DNA of 32,431 nucleotides, from positions 1-32,431 of the forward strand of contig NZ_JAIWPR010000063.1 in the NCBI RefSeq assembly GCF_021191635.1, written 5' to 3'. This stretch comes from Alterluteimonas quercicellularis (GTDB lineage Bacteria > Pseudomonadota > Gammaproteobacteria > Xanthomonadales > Xanthomonadaceae). Within the stretch, counting starts at the first letter, position 1. Each line of letters starts with the position of its first letter. The translations under genes and the position numbers were made by a program. Positions 14,522 to 22,576 of this stretch are shown here, piece after piece. Below the pieces are notes generated by a model. The model saw only the letters and a program-made list of their open reading frames with translations, did not search any database and was not told the DNA's origin.

Positions 14522-15738
14522 GGCGCGAGGTCGACCCAGACCAGGCGGTGGTCGCTGCCGTCGACGATGTCGGCCCCGGGTTCGCCGGGCGCGGGCCAGA
14601 ACACGCCGCTGCCGGCCAGGGCCATGCCGGTGGAGGGCAGCGCGTAGTCGAGGCGCAGGTTGCCCGCGCGCGGGCCGAAGTCGCCGGTGTCGTGGGCGTG
14701 CGCGCCGCGGTGCGCGGCGTTGGCGCCGCCGGCGGCCTGCGCGGCGGCCACCGCGCCCTCGCTGCGCGGGGTGGCGTGGCGCATCACCCGCGGGTGCTCC
14801 AGCAGTTCCAGAATCGCTTCGTGGATGCCGTCGCCGTCGACCGGGTCGTTGTTGAGGTCGCCCAGGACCACGAAGCGCGCGTCCGAGGCCAGGCCGCCGC
14901 AGCGGCCGGCGTCGTCGCACAGCCAGGGCCGGTCGCCGGGCGAGAGGTACTCGGTCCACAGCCGGATCTCGTCGGCGTTGCGGTGGCCGTTGCGGTCCTC
15001 GGGGCCGTCGAAGACCGGGGGCGTGGGGTGCGAGGCCAGCACGTGCACTACGCCCAGCGGCGTGCGCACCGGCACGTCCCAGTGCGACTTCGACGACAGC
15101 CGCAGCTGCGCCCAGACCGCGTCGGGGTGGAACGGCGCCCCGGTGTCCGGGTGGCGCGGCCGGCGCGCGCCGGGCATCGCGCTCCAGCGCAGCCGCTGGA
15201 AGGTGCGCGCGGCGCCGGCGTCGATCGGGTAGCGCGACAGCAGCAGCATGCCGTACTGCCCGGGGTGCAGGCCGTAGCCCCAGGCGTCGTTGCCGTAGGC
15301 GCGGCCCTCGCCGCCGACCTCGCCGTCGCCGTCCAGGTCGAGCCCGCTGGCCACGCCGGTGTTGACCGGCGCGAAGTAGCGGTACGGGTAGCGCAGCGCC
15401 TCGCCGCCGCCTGGCTGCGCGGTTTCCAGGTAGTCGCGCTGGAACAGGTCCGCGGCGACGCCCCCGGCGTCGTAGTCGAACTCGTTGAGCAGCACCACGT
15501 CCGGGCGCACGCGCTGCAGCACGGCGGCGACCTTGCGCGCAGCCGGGTCGCCGGCGCGCAGGCGCTCGGCCAGGCCGCCGTCGGTGGCGGCGTACAGGGA
15601 GGCGTTGTAGGTGGCGATGCGCAGGTCGGCCTCGGTCATGGCGCGGCGGTAGGCGGCGGGATCGCCGTGGACGTGGATGCGCACGCAGCCGGCCAGCAGG
15701 CACAGCGCGGCGGCGAGCAGGAGGAGCGTTCGGGTCAT
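14518..15738 (-). CDS. Endonuclease/exonuclease/phosphatase-family lipoprotein
   Basis: A 406-residue predicted lipoprotein. The signal peptide [14 protein letters not shown] has a lipobox with Cys18. The fold is the DNase I-like phosphoesterase superfamily: [12 protein letters not shown] (first strand, Asn), VLLNEFDYD (metal-binding Glu), [21 protein letters not shown] (catalytic Asp and Asn) and [11 protein letters not shown] (Asp-His pair). [15 protein letters not shown] insert resembles a calcium-binding loop. An extracytoplasmic nuclease or phosphodiesterase is likely; the substrate is unknown. The ATG overlaps the stop of bpt by 4 nt, so the two are coupled. The TAG stop is part of a REP element. 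Confidence 0.88.
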   Translation of the reverse strand: MTRTLLLLAAALCLLAGCVRIHVHGDPAAYRRAMTEADLRIATYNASLYAATDGGLAERLRAGDPAARKVAAVLQRVRPDVVLLNEFDYDAGGVAADLFQRDYLETAQPGGGEALRYPYRYFAPVNTGVASGLDLDGDGEVGGEGRAYGNDAWGYGLHPGQYGMLLLSRYPIDAGAARTFQRLRWSAMPGARRPRHPDTGAPFHPDAVWAQLRLSSKSHWDVPVRTPLGVVHVLASHPTPPVFDGPEDRNGHRNADEIRLWTEYLSPGDRPWLCDDAGRCGGLASDARFVVLGDLNNDPVDGDGIHEAILELLEHPRVMRHATPRSEGAVAAAQAAGGANAAHRGAHAHDTGDFGPRAGNLRLDYALPSTGMALAGSGVFWPAPGEPGADIVDGSDHRLVWVDLAP

Positions 15739-16460
15739 GGCGCGGGATCGTCGTCGGTCGTGTCGCGCCAGCCGCGCCCGTCGAAGCGCTCGAGCGGGCG
15801 GAAGCGGCGCTTGTAGTCCATCTTGCGATGGCCCTCGATCCAGTATCCGAGATACAGATGACCGCGGCCATCGCGCAGGCCCCATTCGATCTGGCGCAGG
15901 ATCGCCAGCGTGCCCAGCCCGCGGGCCGCCTCGTCGGGGTCGTAGAAGGTGTAGACCGCCGACAGCGCCTCCGGCGCGAGGTCGGTGACCGCGACCGCGA
16001 GCAGGCGGCCGCCCGCGCGCAGCTCCAGGAAGCGGCCCTGCGCCCAGCGGCCGAGCAGGAACTGGTCGAACTCCGCCGCGCCGTGCGTGTCCATGCCGCC
16101 GCCGGCGTGGCGCGCGCGCAGGTAGCGGCGGTACAGCGCCAGCCGCTCGGCGTTGCGCTCGGCCGGCTGCACCCGCATCTCGACGTCGGCGTTGCGCTGC
16201 AGGCAGCGCCGCTGCGCGCGGTCGGGCACGAAGCGCGCCAGCGGGATGCGCACCGCGACGCAGGCCTGGCAGCGCTGGCAGTGCGGACGGTAGACGATGT
16301 CGCCTGAGCGGCGGAAGCCCCATTGCAGCGCCTGCCCGTAGAACTGCGGCAGGCGCGGGTCATGCGGGTCCAGCACCAGGTCGCGCGCGTCGCGGTCGGC
16401 CCAGTAGCCGCAGGGGTGGGTGCCGGTGTGGAACAGGCGCAGCTGGTCGGATTCGCCCAT
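15735..16460 (-). CDS. bpt: Bpt-type aminoacyl-tRNA-protein transferase
   Basis: A 241-residue enzyme of the N-degron pathway that transfers leucine (or arginine in Ate1-type enzymes) from tRNA to N-terminal Asp/Glu of proteins, marking them for ClpAP/ClpS. Family features are clear: the N-terminal [18 protein letters not shown], the Cys-rich segment [29 protein letters not shown] (about 49-77) and the C-terminal GNAT-like block [26 protein letters not shown], with [22 protein letters not shown]. Length is normal. The gene lies between an atypical PAP2 gene (9 nt upstream) and the lipoprotein gene (4-nt overlap). No clpS is in view. Confidence 0.93.
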   Translation of the reverse strand: MGESDQLRLFHTGTHPCGYWADRDARDLVLDPHDPRLPQFYGQALQWGFRRSGDIVYRPHCQRCQACVAVRIPLARFVPDRAQRRCLQRNADVEMRVQPAERNAERLALYRRYLRARHAGGGMDTHGAAEFDQFLLGRWAQGRFLELRAGGRLLAVAVTDLAPEALSAVYTFYDPDEAARGLGTLAILRQIEWGLRDGRGHLYLGYWIEGHRKMDYKRRFRPLERFDGRGWRDTTDDDPAP

Positions 16461-16469
16461 CGCGCCCGC

Positions 16470-17048
16470 CTACGCGCCGCCGGGCGGCGGCAGCGCCCAC
16501 GCCGCGAGGCCGGCGGCCAGGCCGGCCAGCGCGCCCGCCGCGAGGTCGCGCGGGGCGTGCCGGCGCAGCCCCAGCCGCGACGCCGCCACCGCCGCGGCGA
16601 AGGCCAGCATCGCCAGGCCGGCGCCGGGGCGCCAGGCGGCCAGCAGCAGGCCGGCGTAGACGGCGAAGGCCACGTGCAGGGACAGCTTGCACCAGCGCGC
16701 GGCGAGGACGGCGGCGGCCACGATGCCCGCCGCCAGCGCCAGCCGCGCCGCGAGGCCGGGCACCGGCGAACCCAGCGCCAGCAGCGCGCCCGCGGCCAGC
16801 AGCGGCAGCAGGAAGCGGTTGAGGCCGCGGCGTTCCTCCGGTGCGCTGGCGTCCACGTGGGCCCAGGCCCCGCGCCGCACGCGCCACTGCGTCCAGCCCA
16901 GCACCGCGGCCGCCGCCGCGGCGATGCCGCCCAGCGCCGGCGCCGTGCCGGGCGCCTGCCGCGCGGCCAGTGGCGCGAGCAGGGCCAGCGGCAGGGTCAG
17001 CAGCGGGTGGCCGAGGATGGAGACGGCGCGGGCGAGGCGGGGCGGCAT
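16470..17048 (-). CDS. Atypical PAP2-like membrane phosphatase-family protein
   Basis: A 192-residue very hydrophobic protein with about six membrane helices. Two of the three PAP2 phosphatase motifs are suggested: KLSLHVAFA (Ser123-x-His125, in place of the usual PSGH) and SRLGLRRHAPRDLAAG (Ser-Arg, His164, Asp168; motif 3). The first motif (K-x6-RP) is not recognisable, although HVDASAPEERRGLNRF (64-79) lies about where it would be. It may therefore be an active but divergent lipid phosphatase or an inactive relative. The promoter suggests a leaderless message. The stop is 9 nt before bpt. Confidence 0.75.
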   Translation of the reverse strand: MPPRLARAVSILGHPLLTLPLALLAPLAARQAPGTAPALGGIAAAAAAVLGWTQWRVRRGAWAHVDASAPEERRGLNRFLLPLLAAGALLALGSPVPGLAARLALAAGIVAAAVLAARWCKLSLHVAFAVYAGLLLAAWRPGAGLAMLAFAAAVAASRLGLRRHAPRDLAAGALAGLAAGLAAWALPPPGGA

Positions 17049-17054
17049 GGGTGC

Positions 17055-17060
17055 AGCATA
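17055..17060 (-). promoter_or_regulatory. -10 element (TATGCT) predicting a leaderless PAP2 transcript
   Basis: On minus, TATGCT (17060-17055) places the predicted start site exactly on the A of the ATG at 17048. No ribosome-binding site precedes the ATG. Confidence 0.45.
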
Positions 17061-17179
17061 TCGTGGCGCCCGCGACTGTCGTCGCGCTGAACGCGGCCGG
17101 CGTGCTGTCAACGCGGATGCGGCCGGGGCCGTTCCCTCTGGCACCTGCGGCCATCGCGCCGCCCATCGGAGACAGGCAG

Positions 17180-17917
17180 ATGAAGCACCGGATCCTCGCC
17201 GCCGCCCTGCTGGCGGCACTCGCCTCGGCCGCGGCCCATGCCGCGCCGCAGGACGGCGGCCCGCGCCAGGCGCGGTGGCAGCAGCTGGACACCAACGGCG
17301 ACGGCGCCGTCGACCGCACCGAAGCGGCCAGGTCGCCGCGGCTGGCCGAGGGCTTCGACCGCCTCGACCGCAACGGCGACGGCCGCCTGCAGGCCGACGA
17401 ACTGCGTCACGGCCGGGCCGACGGCCGCGGCCATCGTGGGCCGGGGGGCGCGATGGGCGGCGGGGTCGATGCCTTCGCCCGCTTCGACGCCGACGGCGAC
17501 GGCCGCATCAGCCGCGCCGAGCTGGAACGGGCGCAGGCCGAGCGCGAGGCGCGTGCGGCGCAGCGCCCGGCACGGCCCGAGCGCGCCGAGCGCGGCCCGC
17601 GCGCGGACGGTGCGGACCGCCCGCAGCGGCCGGACCTGCTGGCCCAGTTCGACGCCATCGATGCCGATCGCGACGGCCTGATCGGCCGCGCCGAGCTGCG
17701 CGCCTGGTTCGAGGCGCAGCGCCCGCAGCGCGAGGCGGAGGCGGCGCGCCGCTTCGACGAGCGCTTCGCCGAGGCCGACCTCAACCGCGACGGCAAGCTG
17801 AGCCGGGTCGAGGTGCAGGAGAAGATGCCGCGGCTGGCGGAGCGCTTCGCCTGGCGCGACGAGAACGGCGACGGCTTCCTCAGCCGCGAGGAACTGCGGC
17901 CGCCGCAGCGCCGCTGA
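17180..17917 (+). CDS. Exported calcium-binding protein with six EF-hand loops
   Basis: A 245-residue protein with a signal peptide (about residues 1-22, cleavage near HAA-PQ). Six canonical 12-residue EF-hand loops are visible: DTNGDGAVDRTE (37-48), DRNGDGRLQADE (63-74), DADGDGRISRAE (103-114), DADRDGLIGRAE (161-172), DLNRDGKLSRVE (200-211) and DENGDGFLSREE (227-238). All keep Asp1, Asp5, Gly6 and Glu12. The first two, and the last two, are 26-27 residues apart as in EF-hand pairs; an Arg/Ala/Pro-rich linker (about 118-152) divides the protein. It probably binds calcium in the periplasm or outside the cell; the partner is unknown. A strong terminator follows. Confidence 0.9.
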   Translation: MKHRILAAALLAALASAAAHAAPQDGGPRQARWQQLDTNGDGAVDRTEAARSPRLAEGFDRLDRNGDGRLQADELRHGRADGRGHRGPGGAMGGGVDAFARFDADGDGRISRAELERAQAEREARAAQRPARPERAERGPRADGADRPQRPDLLAQFDAIDADRDGLIGRAELRAWFEAQRPQREAEAARRFDERFAEADLNRDGKLSRVEVQEKMPRLAERFAWRDENGDGFLSREELRPPQRR

Positions 17918-17937
17918 GCCGGGACGCTTCGGAGACG

Positions 17938-17968
17938 GGCCCGCGCCGCGTGCGCGGGCCTTTTTTTT
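17938..17968 (+). terminator. Rho-independent terminator after the EF-hand gene
   Basis: A 9-bp GC stem (arms GGCCCGCGC 17938-17946 and GCGCGGGCC 17952-17960) with a 5-nt loop is followed by eight T residues. It begins 20 nt after the stop codon. Confidence 0.95.
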
Positions 17969-18588
17969 GGATTCCAGGGACGGAACGAAATCAGCGAGTG
18001 CGCGGGCTTCGGCGGGGGGCGGCGTCGCGATCGGGCATGCGCCCGGGCCCGGTCGGCCATCCGCAGCCGGCTCGCCGCCGCAGGCCGTCCGCATATCCCG
18101 GTCCCGACGCCGTGTCGGCGAATCACCGACGCGGCTTCTTTCGCCTCCTGGCAAACGAAGCATCGTGGCAGACGCCGAGGCGAGCCGCGCCCGGGCGGCC
18201 GGATGTCGCGTGGAGCGCGCCATGGAGGGCGTGCGCCCGAGTCAGGACAGGATGTCCTCTCGCGGCCCGGGCGGATGCGGCCAGTGCCCGTGGCGCGGAT
18301 CGAGGACCCGCGCATCGATTGTACGGAATGACGTACGCCCCGTTCGGAGCGATGCGGCTTATCGTACGCGGCATCTTCCATCACCATGCCGCACCGAGAC
18401 CGATCGGACCTTCGCAACGAAACCGGAAGCACGGCGATCGGCTCACGGCGCCCGCAACGGCCCCGTCTTCTTTCGACAAGGAACCGACCGGCGCAGGCCA
18501 GTTCCTTCCGATTTCGGAGCGTGCCCCACGTGCGCCCGTCGGCGGACAGGTCCCGCATACCGGCGCGCCCCGGACAGGATTCCTCCCC
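17969..18588. other. 620-nt gene-free region upstream of the transporter gene
   Basis: I find no convincing gene, RNA or mobile element here, although several open frames run through it without recognisable protein character. Composition is less GC-extreme than the flanks. Possible regulatory sequence: GTACG (18320-18324), six bases, CGTAC (18331-18335) form an inverted repeat, with another CGTACG-like site near 18364. No good ribosome-binding site precedes the transporter ATG. It may contain a long leader or the remains of a decayed gene. Confidence 0.5.
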
Positions 18589-19965
18589 ATGCATCCAGAC
18601 ACGACACCCGCCCCGCGCCGTCCGCGCTTGCTGCAATCCCTGTTCAGTCTCCGCCGCGAGGAGATCGGGCCGGTGCTGATCGCGGCCGCGTTCTTCTTCT
18701 GCGTGCTGACCGCGCTGATGCTGCTGCGGCCGGCGCGCGATGCGCTGGGCATGGAGCGCGGCATCGAGAGCATCCGTTGGCTGTTCATCGGCACCGCGGT
18801 GGTCACGCTGGCGGTGAACCCGCTGTTCGGCTGGCTGGTCAGCCGCCTGAAGCGGCTGCAGTTCATCGGCGCCACCTACGGCTTCTTCGTGTTGAGCCTG
18901 GCGGGCTTCTGGGCCCTGCTGACGTTCGCGCCCGACGCGGTGGGCCAGCGCAGCGGCCAGGTGTTCTTCGTCTGGTTCAGCGTGTTCAACCTGTTCGTGA
19001 CGATGGTGTTCTGGGCGCTGCTGGCCGACCGCTTCACCAGCGACCAGGGCAAGCGCCTGTTCGCTCCGATCTCGGTCGGCGGCACGCTCGGTGCCATCGT
19101 CGGCCCGTGGCTCACCTCGCAACTGGCCGAGCCGCTGGGCACCCCCAGCCTGCTTCTGGTCGCGGGCGGATTCCTGCTGCTGGCCCTGGCCATGGCCTGG
19201 CTTCTGGTGCGCGTGGCGCCGGACCGGGCCGGTCCCGACGCGCCCGCCGCCGCGGCGGGGTTCGCAGGCGAGGCCGAGCGCATCGGCGGCAGCGCCTGGG
19301 CGGGCTTGCGCGCGGTGTTCCGTTCGCCCTACCTGGCCGGCATCGCCGGCTACATCCTGCTGATGACCGTGGTCGCGACCTTCGTCTACTTCACCCGCCT
19401 GCAGATGGTCGCGGCGGTGGCCGACGACATGGATGCGCGCGCGGCGATCTTCGGCAACATCGACATGTGGACGCAGATCGCGGTGCTGGCCCTGCAGCTC
19501 ACGCTGACCGGGAAGATCATCCAGCGCTTCGGCCTGGGCGTGGCGCTGGCGATCCTGCCGGTCGCCACCGCGCTCGGCTTCGTCGGATTGGCGGTCTACG
19601 GCTCGTTCGTGGTGCTGATCCTGCTCGAGGCCACCAACCGCGCCGTGCAGCGCGGCATCACCCGGCCGGCGCGCGAAGCGCTGTTCACCGTGGTCGGCCG
19701 CGAGGACAAGTACAAGGCCAAGGCCTTCGTCGACACCTTCGTCTACCGCACCGGCGATGTCGTCGGCGCGCAGACCGAGGGCGCGCTCGGGCGGCTGGGG
19801 CTGGCGATGGGCGGACTGGTCGGCGTCGTCGTGCCGCTGGCGCTGGTCTGGGCCGCGCTCGCGCTGTGGCTGGGGCGTGCGCAGGCGCGGCGCGTGGCAC
19901 AGCCTCGGGCGAGCGCGGCGGCCTCTGCGCCTTCCGGCGGCGCGCGCGACGATCTCTCCTCCTAG
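18589..19965 (+). CDS. ATP/ADP-antiporter-like (NTT/MFS) membrane transporter
   Basis: A 458-residue transporter with about twelve membrane helices. Its pattern is that of proteins annotated as MFS or NTP/NDP-exchange (NTT-like, COG3202) transporters in proteobacteria: ALMLLRPARDALGMERGIESIRWLFIG near residues 44-70, VFFVWFSVFNLFVTMVFWALLADRF (about 125-149), SVGGTLGAIVGPWL, and GREDKYKAKAFVDTFVYRTGDVVGAQ in the C-terminal half. A hydrophilic loop with Ala/Pro/Gly lies between the two halves. The C-terminal tail is Ser/Ala-rich and cytoplasmic. The ATG at 18589 was chosen because it precedes the first conserved basic segment. Free-living relatives have no proven substrate, so nucleotide exchange must not be assumed. 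An SDR gene follows after 124 nt. Confidence 0.85.
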   Translation: MHPDTTPAPRRPRLLQSLFSLRREEIGPVLIAAAFFFCVLTALMLLRPARDALGMERGIESIRWLFIGTAVVTLAVNPLFGWLVSRLKRLQFIGATYGFFVLSLAGFWALLTFAPDAVGQRSGQVFFVWFSVFNLFVTMVFWALLADRFTSDQGKRLFAPISVGGTLGAIVGPWLTSQLAEPLGTPSLLLVAGGFLLLALAMAWLLVRVAPDRAGPDAPAAAAGFAGEAERIGGSAWAGLRAVFRSPYLAGIAGYILLMTVVATFVYFTRLQMVAAVADDMDARAAIFGNIDMWTQIAVLALQLTLTGKIIQRFGLGVALAILPVATALGFVGLAVYGSFVVLILLEATNRAVQRGITRPAREALFTVVGREDKYKAKAFVDTFVYRTGDVVGAQTEGALGRLGLAMGGLVGVVVPLALVWAALALWLGRAQARRVAQPRASAAASAPSGGARDDLSS

Positions 19966-20031
19966 TAGGCGCACGCGGCCGCCTCTTCCGACGCGGCGGA
20001 CGCGTCCCGGGCCGCCCGAGCGCTGCGCCGC

Positions 20032-20050
20032 GCATGCGGCATCCGCATGC
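20032..20050. other. Small perfect hairpin between transporter and SDR genes
   Basis: Arms GCATGCGG (20032-20039) and CCGCATGC (20043-20050) surround a 3-nt loop. There is no T-run, so it is not called a terminator; it could be an operator or an mRNA-stability structure. Confidence 0.4.
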
Positions 20051-20089
20051 CGAAGGGCAGCACATCCAACCCACTGCGAGGACAAGACC

Positions 20090-21148
20090 ATGATCGACAG
20101 ACTGCGAACCGACGACACGCCGGACGCCCGTTCCGGATGGCGGAGCCGTCTCGCCGCGCTTGGCGTGCTGTTGAGCTGCACGGCCGCCATGGGCAGCGCG
20201 CTGGCGCAGAGCCCGCCCAAGCCCGACTGGGGCCCGGCCGACATGCCGCCCCAGGACGGCCGCATCTTCCTCGTCACCGGCGGGACCAGCGGCATGGGGT
20301 ACGAGGATGCCAAGGCCCTGGCCGCTGCCGGCGCCCGGGTCGTGATCGCAGCGCGCAATCCCCAGCGGGGCGAGGAAGCGATCGAGCGGATCCGACGGGA
20401 CGTGCCCGCAGCCCAGGTGCGATTCGAAGCCGTCGACCTGGCGGACCTGTCGTCGGTGCGTGCACTGGCCCAACGTCTCCGCACCGCGCTGCCCCGGCTC
20501 GATGGCCTGATCAACAACGCGGCGATCATGGCGCCTCCGGAGCGCGGCACGTCCGCGGACGGCCTCGAGATGCAGTTCGCGACCAACTACGCGGGGCACT
20601 TCGTGCTGACCGCCGAACTGTTGCCGCTGCTGCGCAAGAGCGATGCGCCCCGTGTCGTGACCTTGTCCAGCATCGCGGTTCACCGCGGCAGCATCGATTT
20701 CGACGACCTCCAGTCGGCACGGGCCTACGATCCCTACGGGGCCTATGCCCAGTCCAAGCTGGCGTGCCTGATGTTCGCGTTCGAGCTTCAGCGGCGCAGC
20801 GAGACCGAAGGCTGGGGGATCCGGAGCATCGCCGCCCATCCCGGCGTGGCGGTGACCGAACTGATCGAGCGCGGCCCGGGCGTCGACAGCGAGTTCGGAC
20901 GCAACTGGTCCCGGGACCGCGACAGCTATCACTCCGCCGCCCAGGGCGCCTTGCCCACGCTGTACGCCGCGACCGCGCCGGACGCGCAGGCCGGCGCCTA
21001 CTACGGGCCGACTGGCGAGAACGAACGGCGTGGACCGCTCGGACTCGCCGCGGTGCCCCCCGCTGCAAGGGATGCCGAAGCGGCCGCCCGCCTGTGGACC
21101 GTCACCGAAGAGATCACCGGCACCCGCTTCTCGTCACGCGTCCATTGA
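20090..21148 (+). CDS. Short-chain dehydrogenase/reductase with N-terminal signal peptide
   Basis: A 352-residue SDR. The enzymatic core starts near residue 57: glycine motif TGGTSGMG (63-70), the NADP-type AARN, NNAA (142-145), Ser193/194 in TLSSIAVH and the catalytic Tyr219-x3-Lys223 (YAQSK), so it should be an active NAD(P)-dependent oxidoreductase of the retinol-dehydrogenase/WW-oxidoreductase-like type. Unusually, residues about 18-40 form a hydrophobic stretch ending ALAQ, a plausible signal peptide, after a charged N-terminus. The start at 20090 has GAGGA upstream; Met52 is a possible internal start that would give a normal cytoplasmic SDR but lacks a clear RBS. No RR pair is present for the Tat route. 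A LysR gene follows 342 nt downstream. Confidence 0.85.
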   Translation: MIDRLRTDDTPDARSGWRSRLAALGVLLSCTAAMGSALAQSPPKPDWGPADMPPQDGRIFLVTGGTSGMGYEDAKALAAAGARVVIAARNPQRGEEAIERIRRDVPAAQVRFEAVDLADLSSVRALAQRLRTALPRLDGLINNAAIMAPPERGTSADGLEMQFATNYAGHFVLTAELLPLLRKSDAPRVVTLSSIAVHRGSIDFDDLQSARAYDPYGAYAQSKLACLMFAFELQRRSETEGWGIRSIAAHPGVAVTELIERGPGVDSEFGRNWSRDRDSYHSAAQGALPTLYAATAPDAQAGAYYGPTGENERRGPLGLAAVPPAARDAEAAARLWTVTEEITGTRFSSRVH

Positions 21149-21490
21149 TCGCATCGGGTCCCTGCCGGGCTTCTGCCGCATCGGCGCTCGGCACCGGCGT
21201 GCGGGCGCTCCGCAGGGCCGGCGCAGGGAAGGCCGACGCGTGCCCGTGCGGATGGGGCGTTTCCCTTCTCCCGGGCGCTGCCTTCGTCGCGAGCGCCCCG
21301 GCGGCACCCGATCGGCCTCGGCCGATGCGCGGCGGGCTTCGTTCGTTCCGATTGCGCGGCCACCGGTGCAGCCCGTGCGGTTCGGGCGAATTGTCGGGCA
21401 CATCGGGCCGTGGCACATTGAAGACCGCCCCCGCGTTGGCCGGCGAGGCTTCCCGAACCGAGCCGAGGGGCGGGACATCCGGCGGACACC
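21149..21490. other. 342-nt spacer upstream of a LysR gene, no gene seen
   Basis: No credible coding region was recognised. The right part becomes less GC-rich and contains the direct repeat GCACAT (near 21399 and 21414), a candidate regulator-binding region for the LysR gene that starts at 21491. No terminator for the upstream SDR gene was found. Confidence 0.4.
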
Positions 21491-22429
21491 ATGAAATCCG
21501 TACCCAACCTCAAAGACGTGAGCGATCTCATCGCCGTGGTGGAAGCGGGCGGCTTCCGGGGCGCCGCCCAGGTGCGGCGTTCGAGCGCCTCCTCGCTGAG
21601 CGATTCGATCCGGCGGCTGGAAGCCGAACTGGGAGTACGCCTGCTCAATCGCACGACCCGGAGCGTCACCCCCACCGACGCCGGCGCCAGGCTGATCGAA
21701 CGCCTGAAGCCGGCGTTCTCGGAGATCGAGGCGGCGTTCAACGACCTGAAGGACGATGCCAGCCGCCCGCTCGGCACGCTGAGGCTCAACGTGCCCGTTC
21801 CGGTCGCCCGGCACGTCCTGCCCGGCATCGTCACGGGATTCTTCGAACGGTACCCCGGCATCCGCCTGGACGTGGTCATGGAAAACGACTTCAGCGACGT
21901 GATCGGGCGCGGGTTCGACGCAGGCGTCCGCTACGAGGAGCGGATCGCCAAGGACATGATCGCCGTCCCCATCGGGCCACGGCGCCAGCGCTTCGTTGCC
22001 GCGGCGTCGGCGTCCTATCTCGAGGCGCAGGGCGTGCCCGATCACCCGCGGGCATTGCTGGTCCAGCACCGCCTCATCGGCAACCGGTTTCCCAACGGCG
22101 CCATCGGGCCCTGGGAGTTCGAGCGCGATGGCGAGCTGCTGCGCATCGTGCCGGACGGACCCCTGATCTCCGGTTCCATCGATCTGCAGCTCGCCTGCGC
22201 CGTTTCCGGCGCGGGCATCATCTACACCTTCGAGGATTTCCTGCGCCCGCATCTGGAATCCGGAGAGATCGTGCCGCTGCTCGAAGGGTGGTGGCAGGAC
22301 TTCGATGGTCCCTACCTGTACTACCCCAGCCGGCGACACATGCCGTCGCCCTTGCGCGCCTTCGTCGACTACATCAAGGAACTGGGCGCGGACGGGAAAT
22401 CGCAGGCGACGACCGCCGCGCCGCGATGA
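21491..22429 (+). CDS. LysR-family transcriptional regulator
   Basis: A 312-residue regulator. The N-terminal winged helix-turn-helix covers residues about 5-64, with VVEAGGFRGAAQVRRSSASS then SDSIRRLEAELGVRLLNRTTRSVTPTDAG. A linker helix and an effector-binding domain (about 90-295) follow, including RFVAAASASYLEAQG and FDAGVRYEERIAKDMIAVPIG. It closely resembles the LysR protein encoded at 23508-24476 (same RTTRSV-T-AG wing and FDAG-R segment), so they are probably paralogues. Unlike most LysR genes it is not divergent from a target gene; its upstream neighbour is an SDR gene in the same direction, which is the likeliest target. The effector is unknown. Confidence 0.92.
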   Translation: MKSVPNLKDVSDLIAVVEAGGFRGAAQVRRSSASSLSDSIRRLEAELGVRLLNRTTRSVTPTDAGARLIERLKPAFSEIEAAFNDLKDDASRPLGTLRLNVPVPVARHVLPGIVTGFFERYPGIRLDVVMENDFSDVIGRGFDAGVRYEERIAKDMIAVPIGPRRQRFVAAASASYLEAQGVPDHPRALLVQHRLIGNRFPNGAIGPWEFERDGELLRIVPDGPLISGSIDLQLACAVSGAGIIYTFEDFLRPHLESGEIVPLLEGWWQDFDGPYLYYPSRRHMPSPLRAFVDYIKELGADGKSQATTAAPR

Positions 22430-22576
22430 GGCGACCAGGCCGACCGCGCGCTCGCGAGGAGCCCGTTGGCCGGCGCCTGCCGTGGCGGCGATCGGCGCCT
22501 TGTGGGCGTCGCCCATCCCGGCAACTCGCGCGGGTCGGGCAGGACGCGCGCGAGGCCGGGCAGGCTCCTGGCCCGC

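Noticed and set aside
18123..18374. 83-codon minus-strand frame in the 620-nt gap
   Set aside because: No ribosome-binding site, no recognisable protein features and Arg/Ala-rich composition.
20032..20050. Hairpin after the transporter gene as a terminator
   Set aside because: There is no T-run after the stem and it lies 66 nt beyond the stop; it is kept only as a structural feature.
17407..20586. Very long minus-strand open frame (over 1000 codons)
   Set aside because: It is opposite the EF-hand, transporter and SDR genes, which have recognisable motifs. Its translation is Arg/His/Gln-rich low-complexity sequence typical of antisense frames in high-GC DNA.
21030..21494. Open frame crossing the SDR end and the spacer before the first LysR gene
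   Set aside because: It starts inside the SDR gene, has biased composition and shows no motif; the spacer is better regarded as regulatory.
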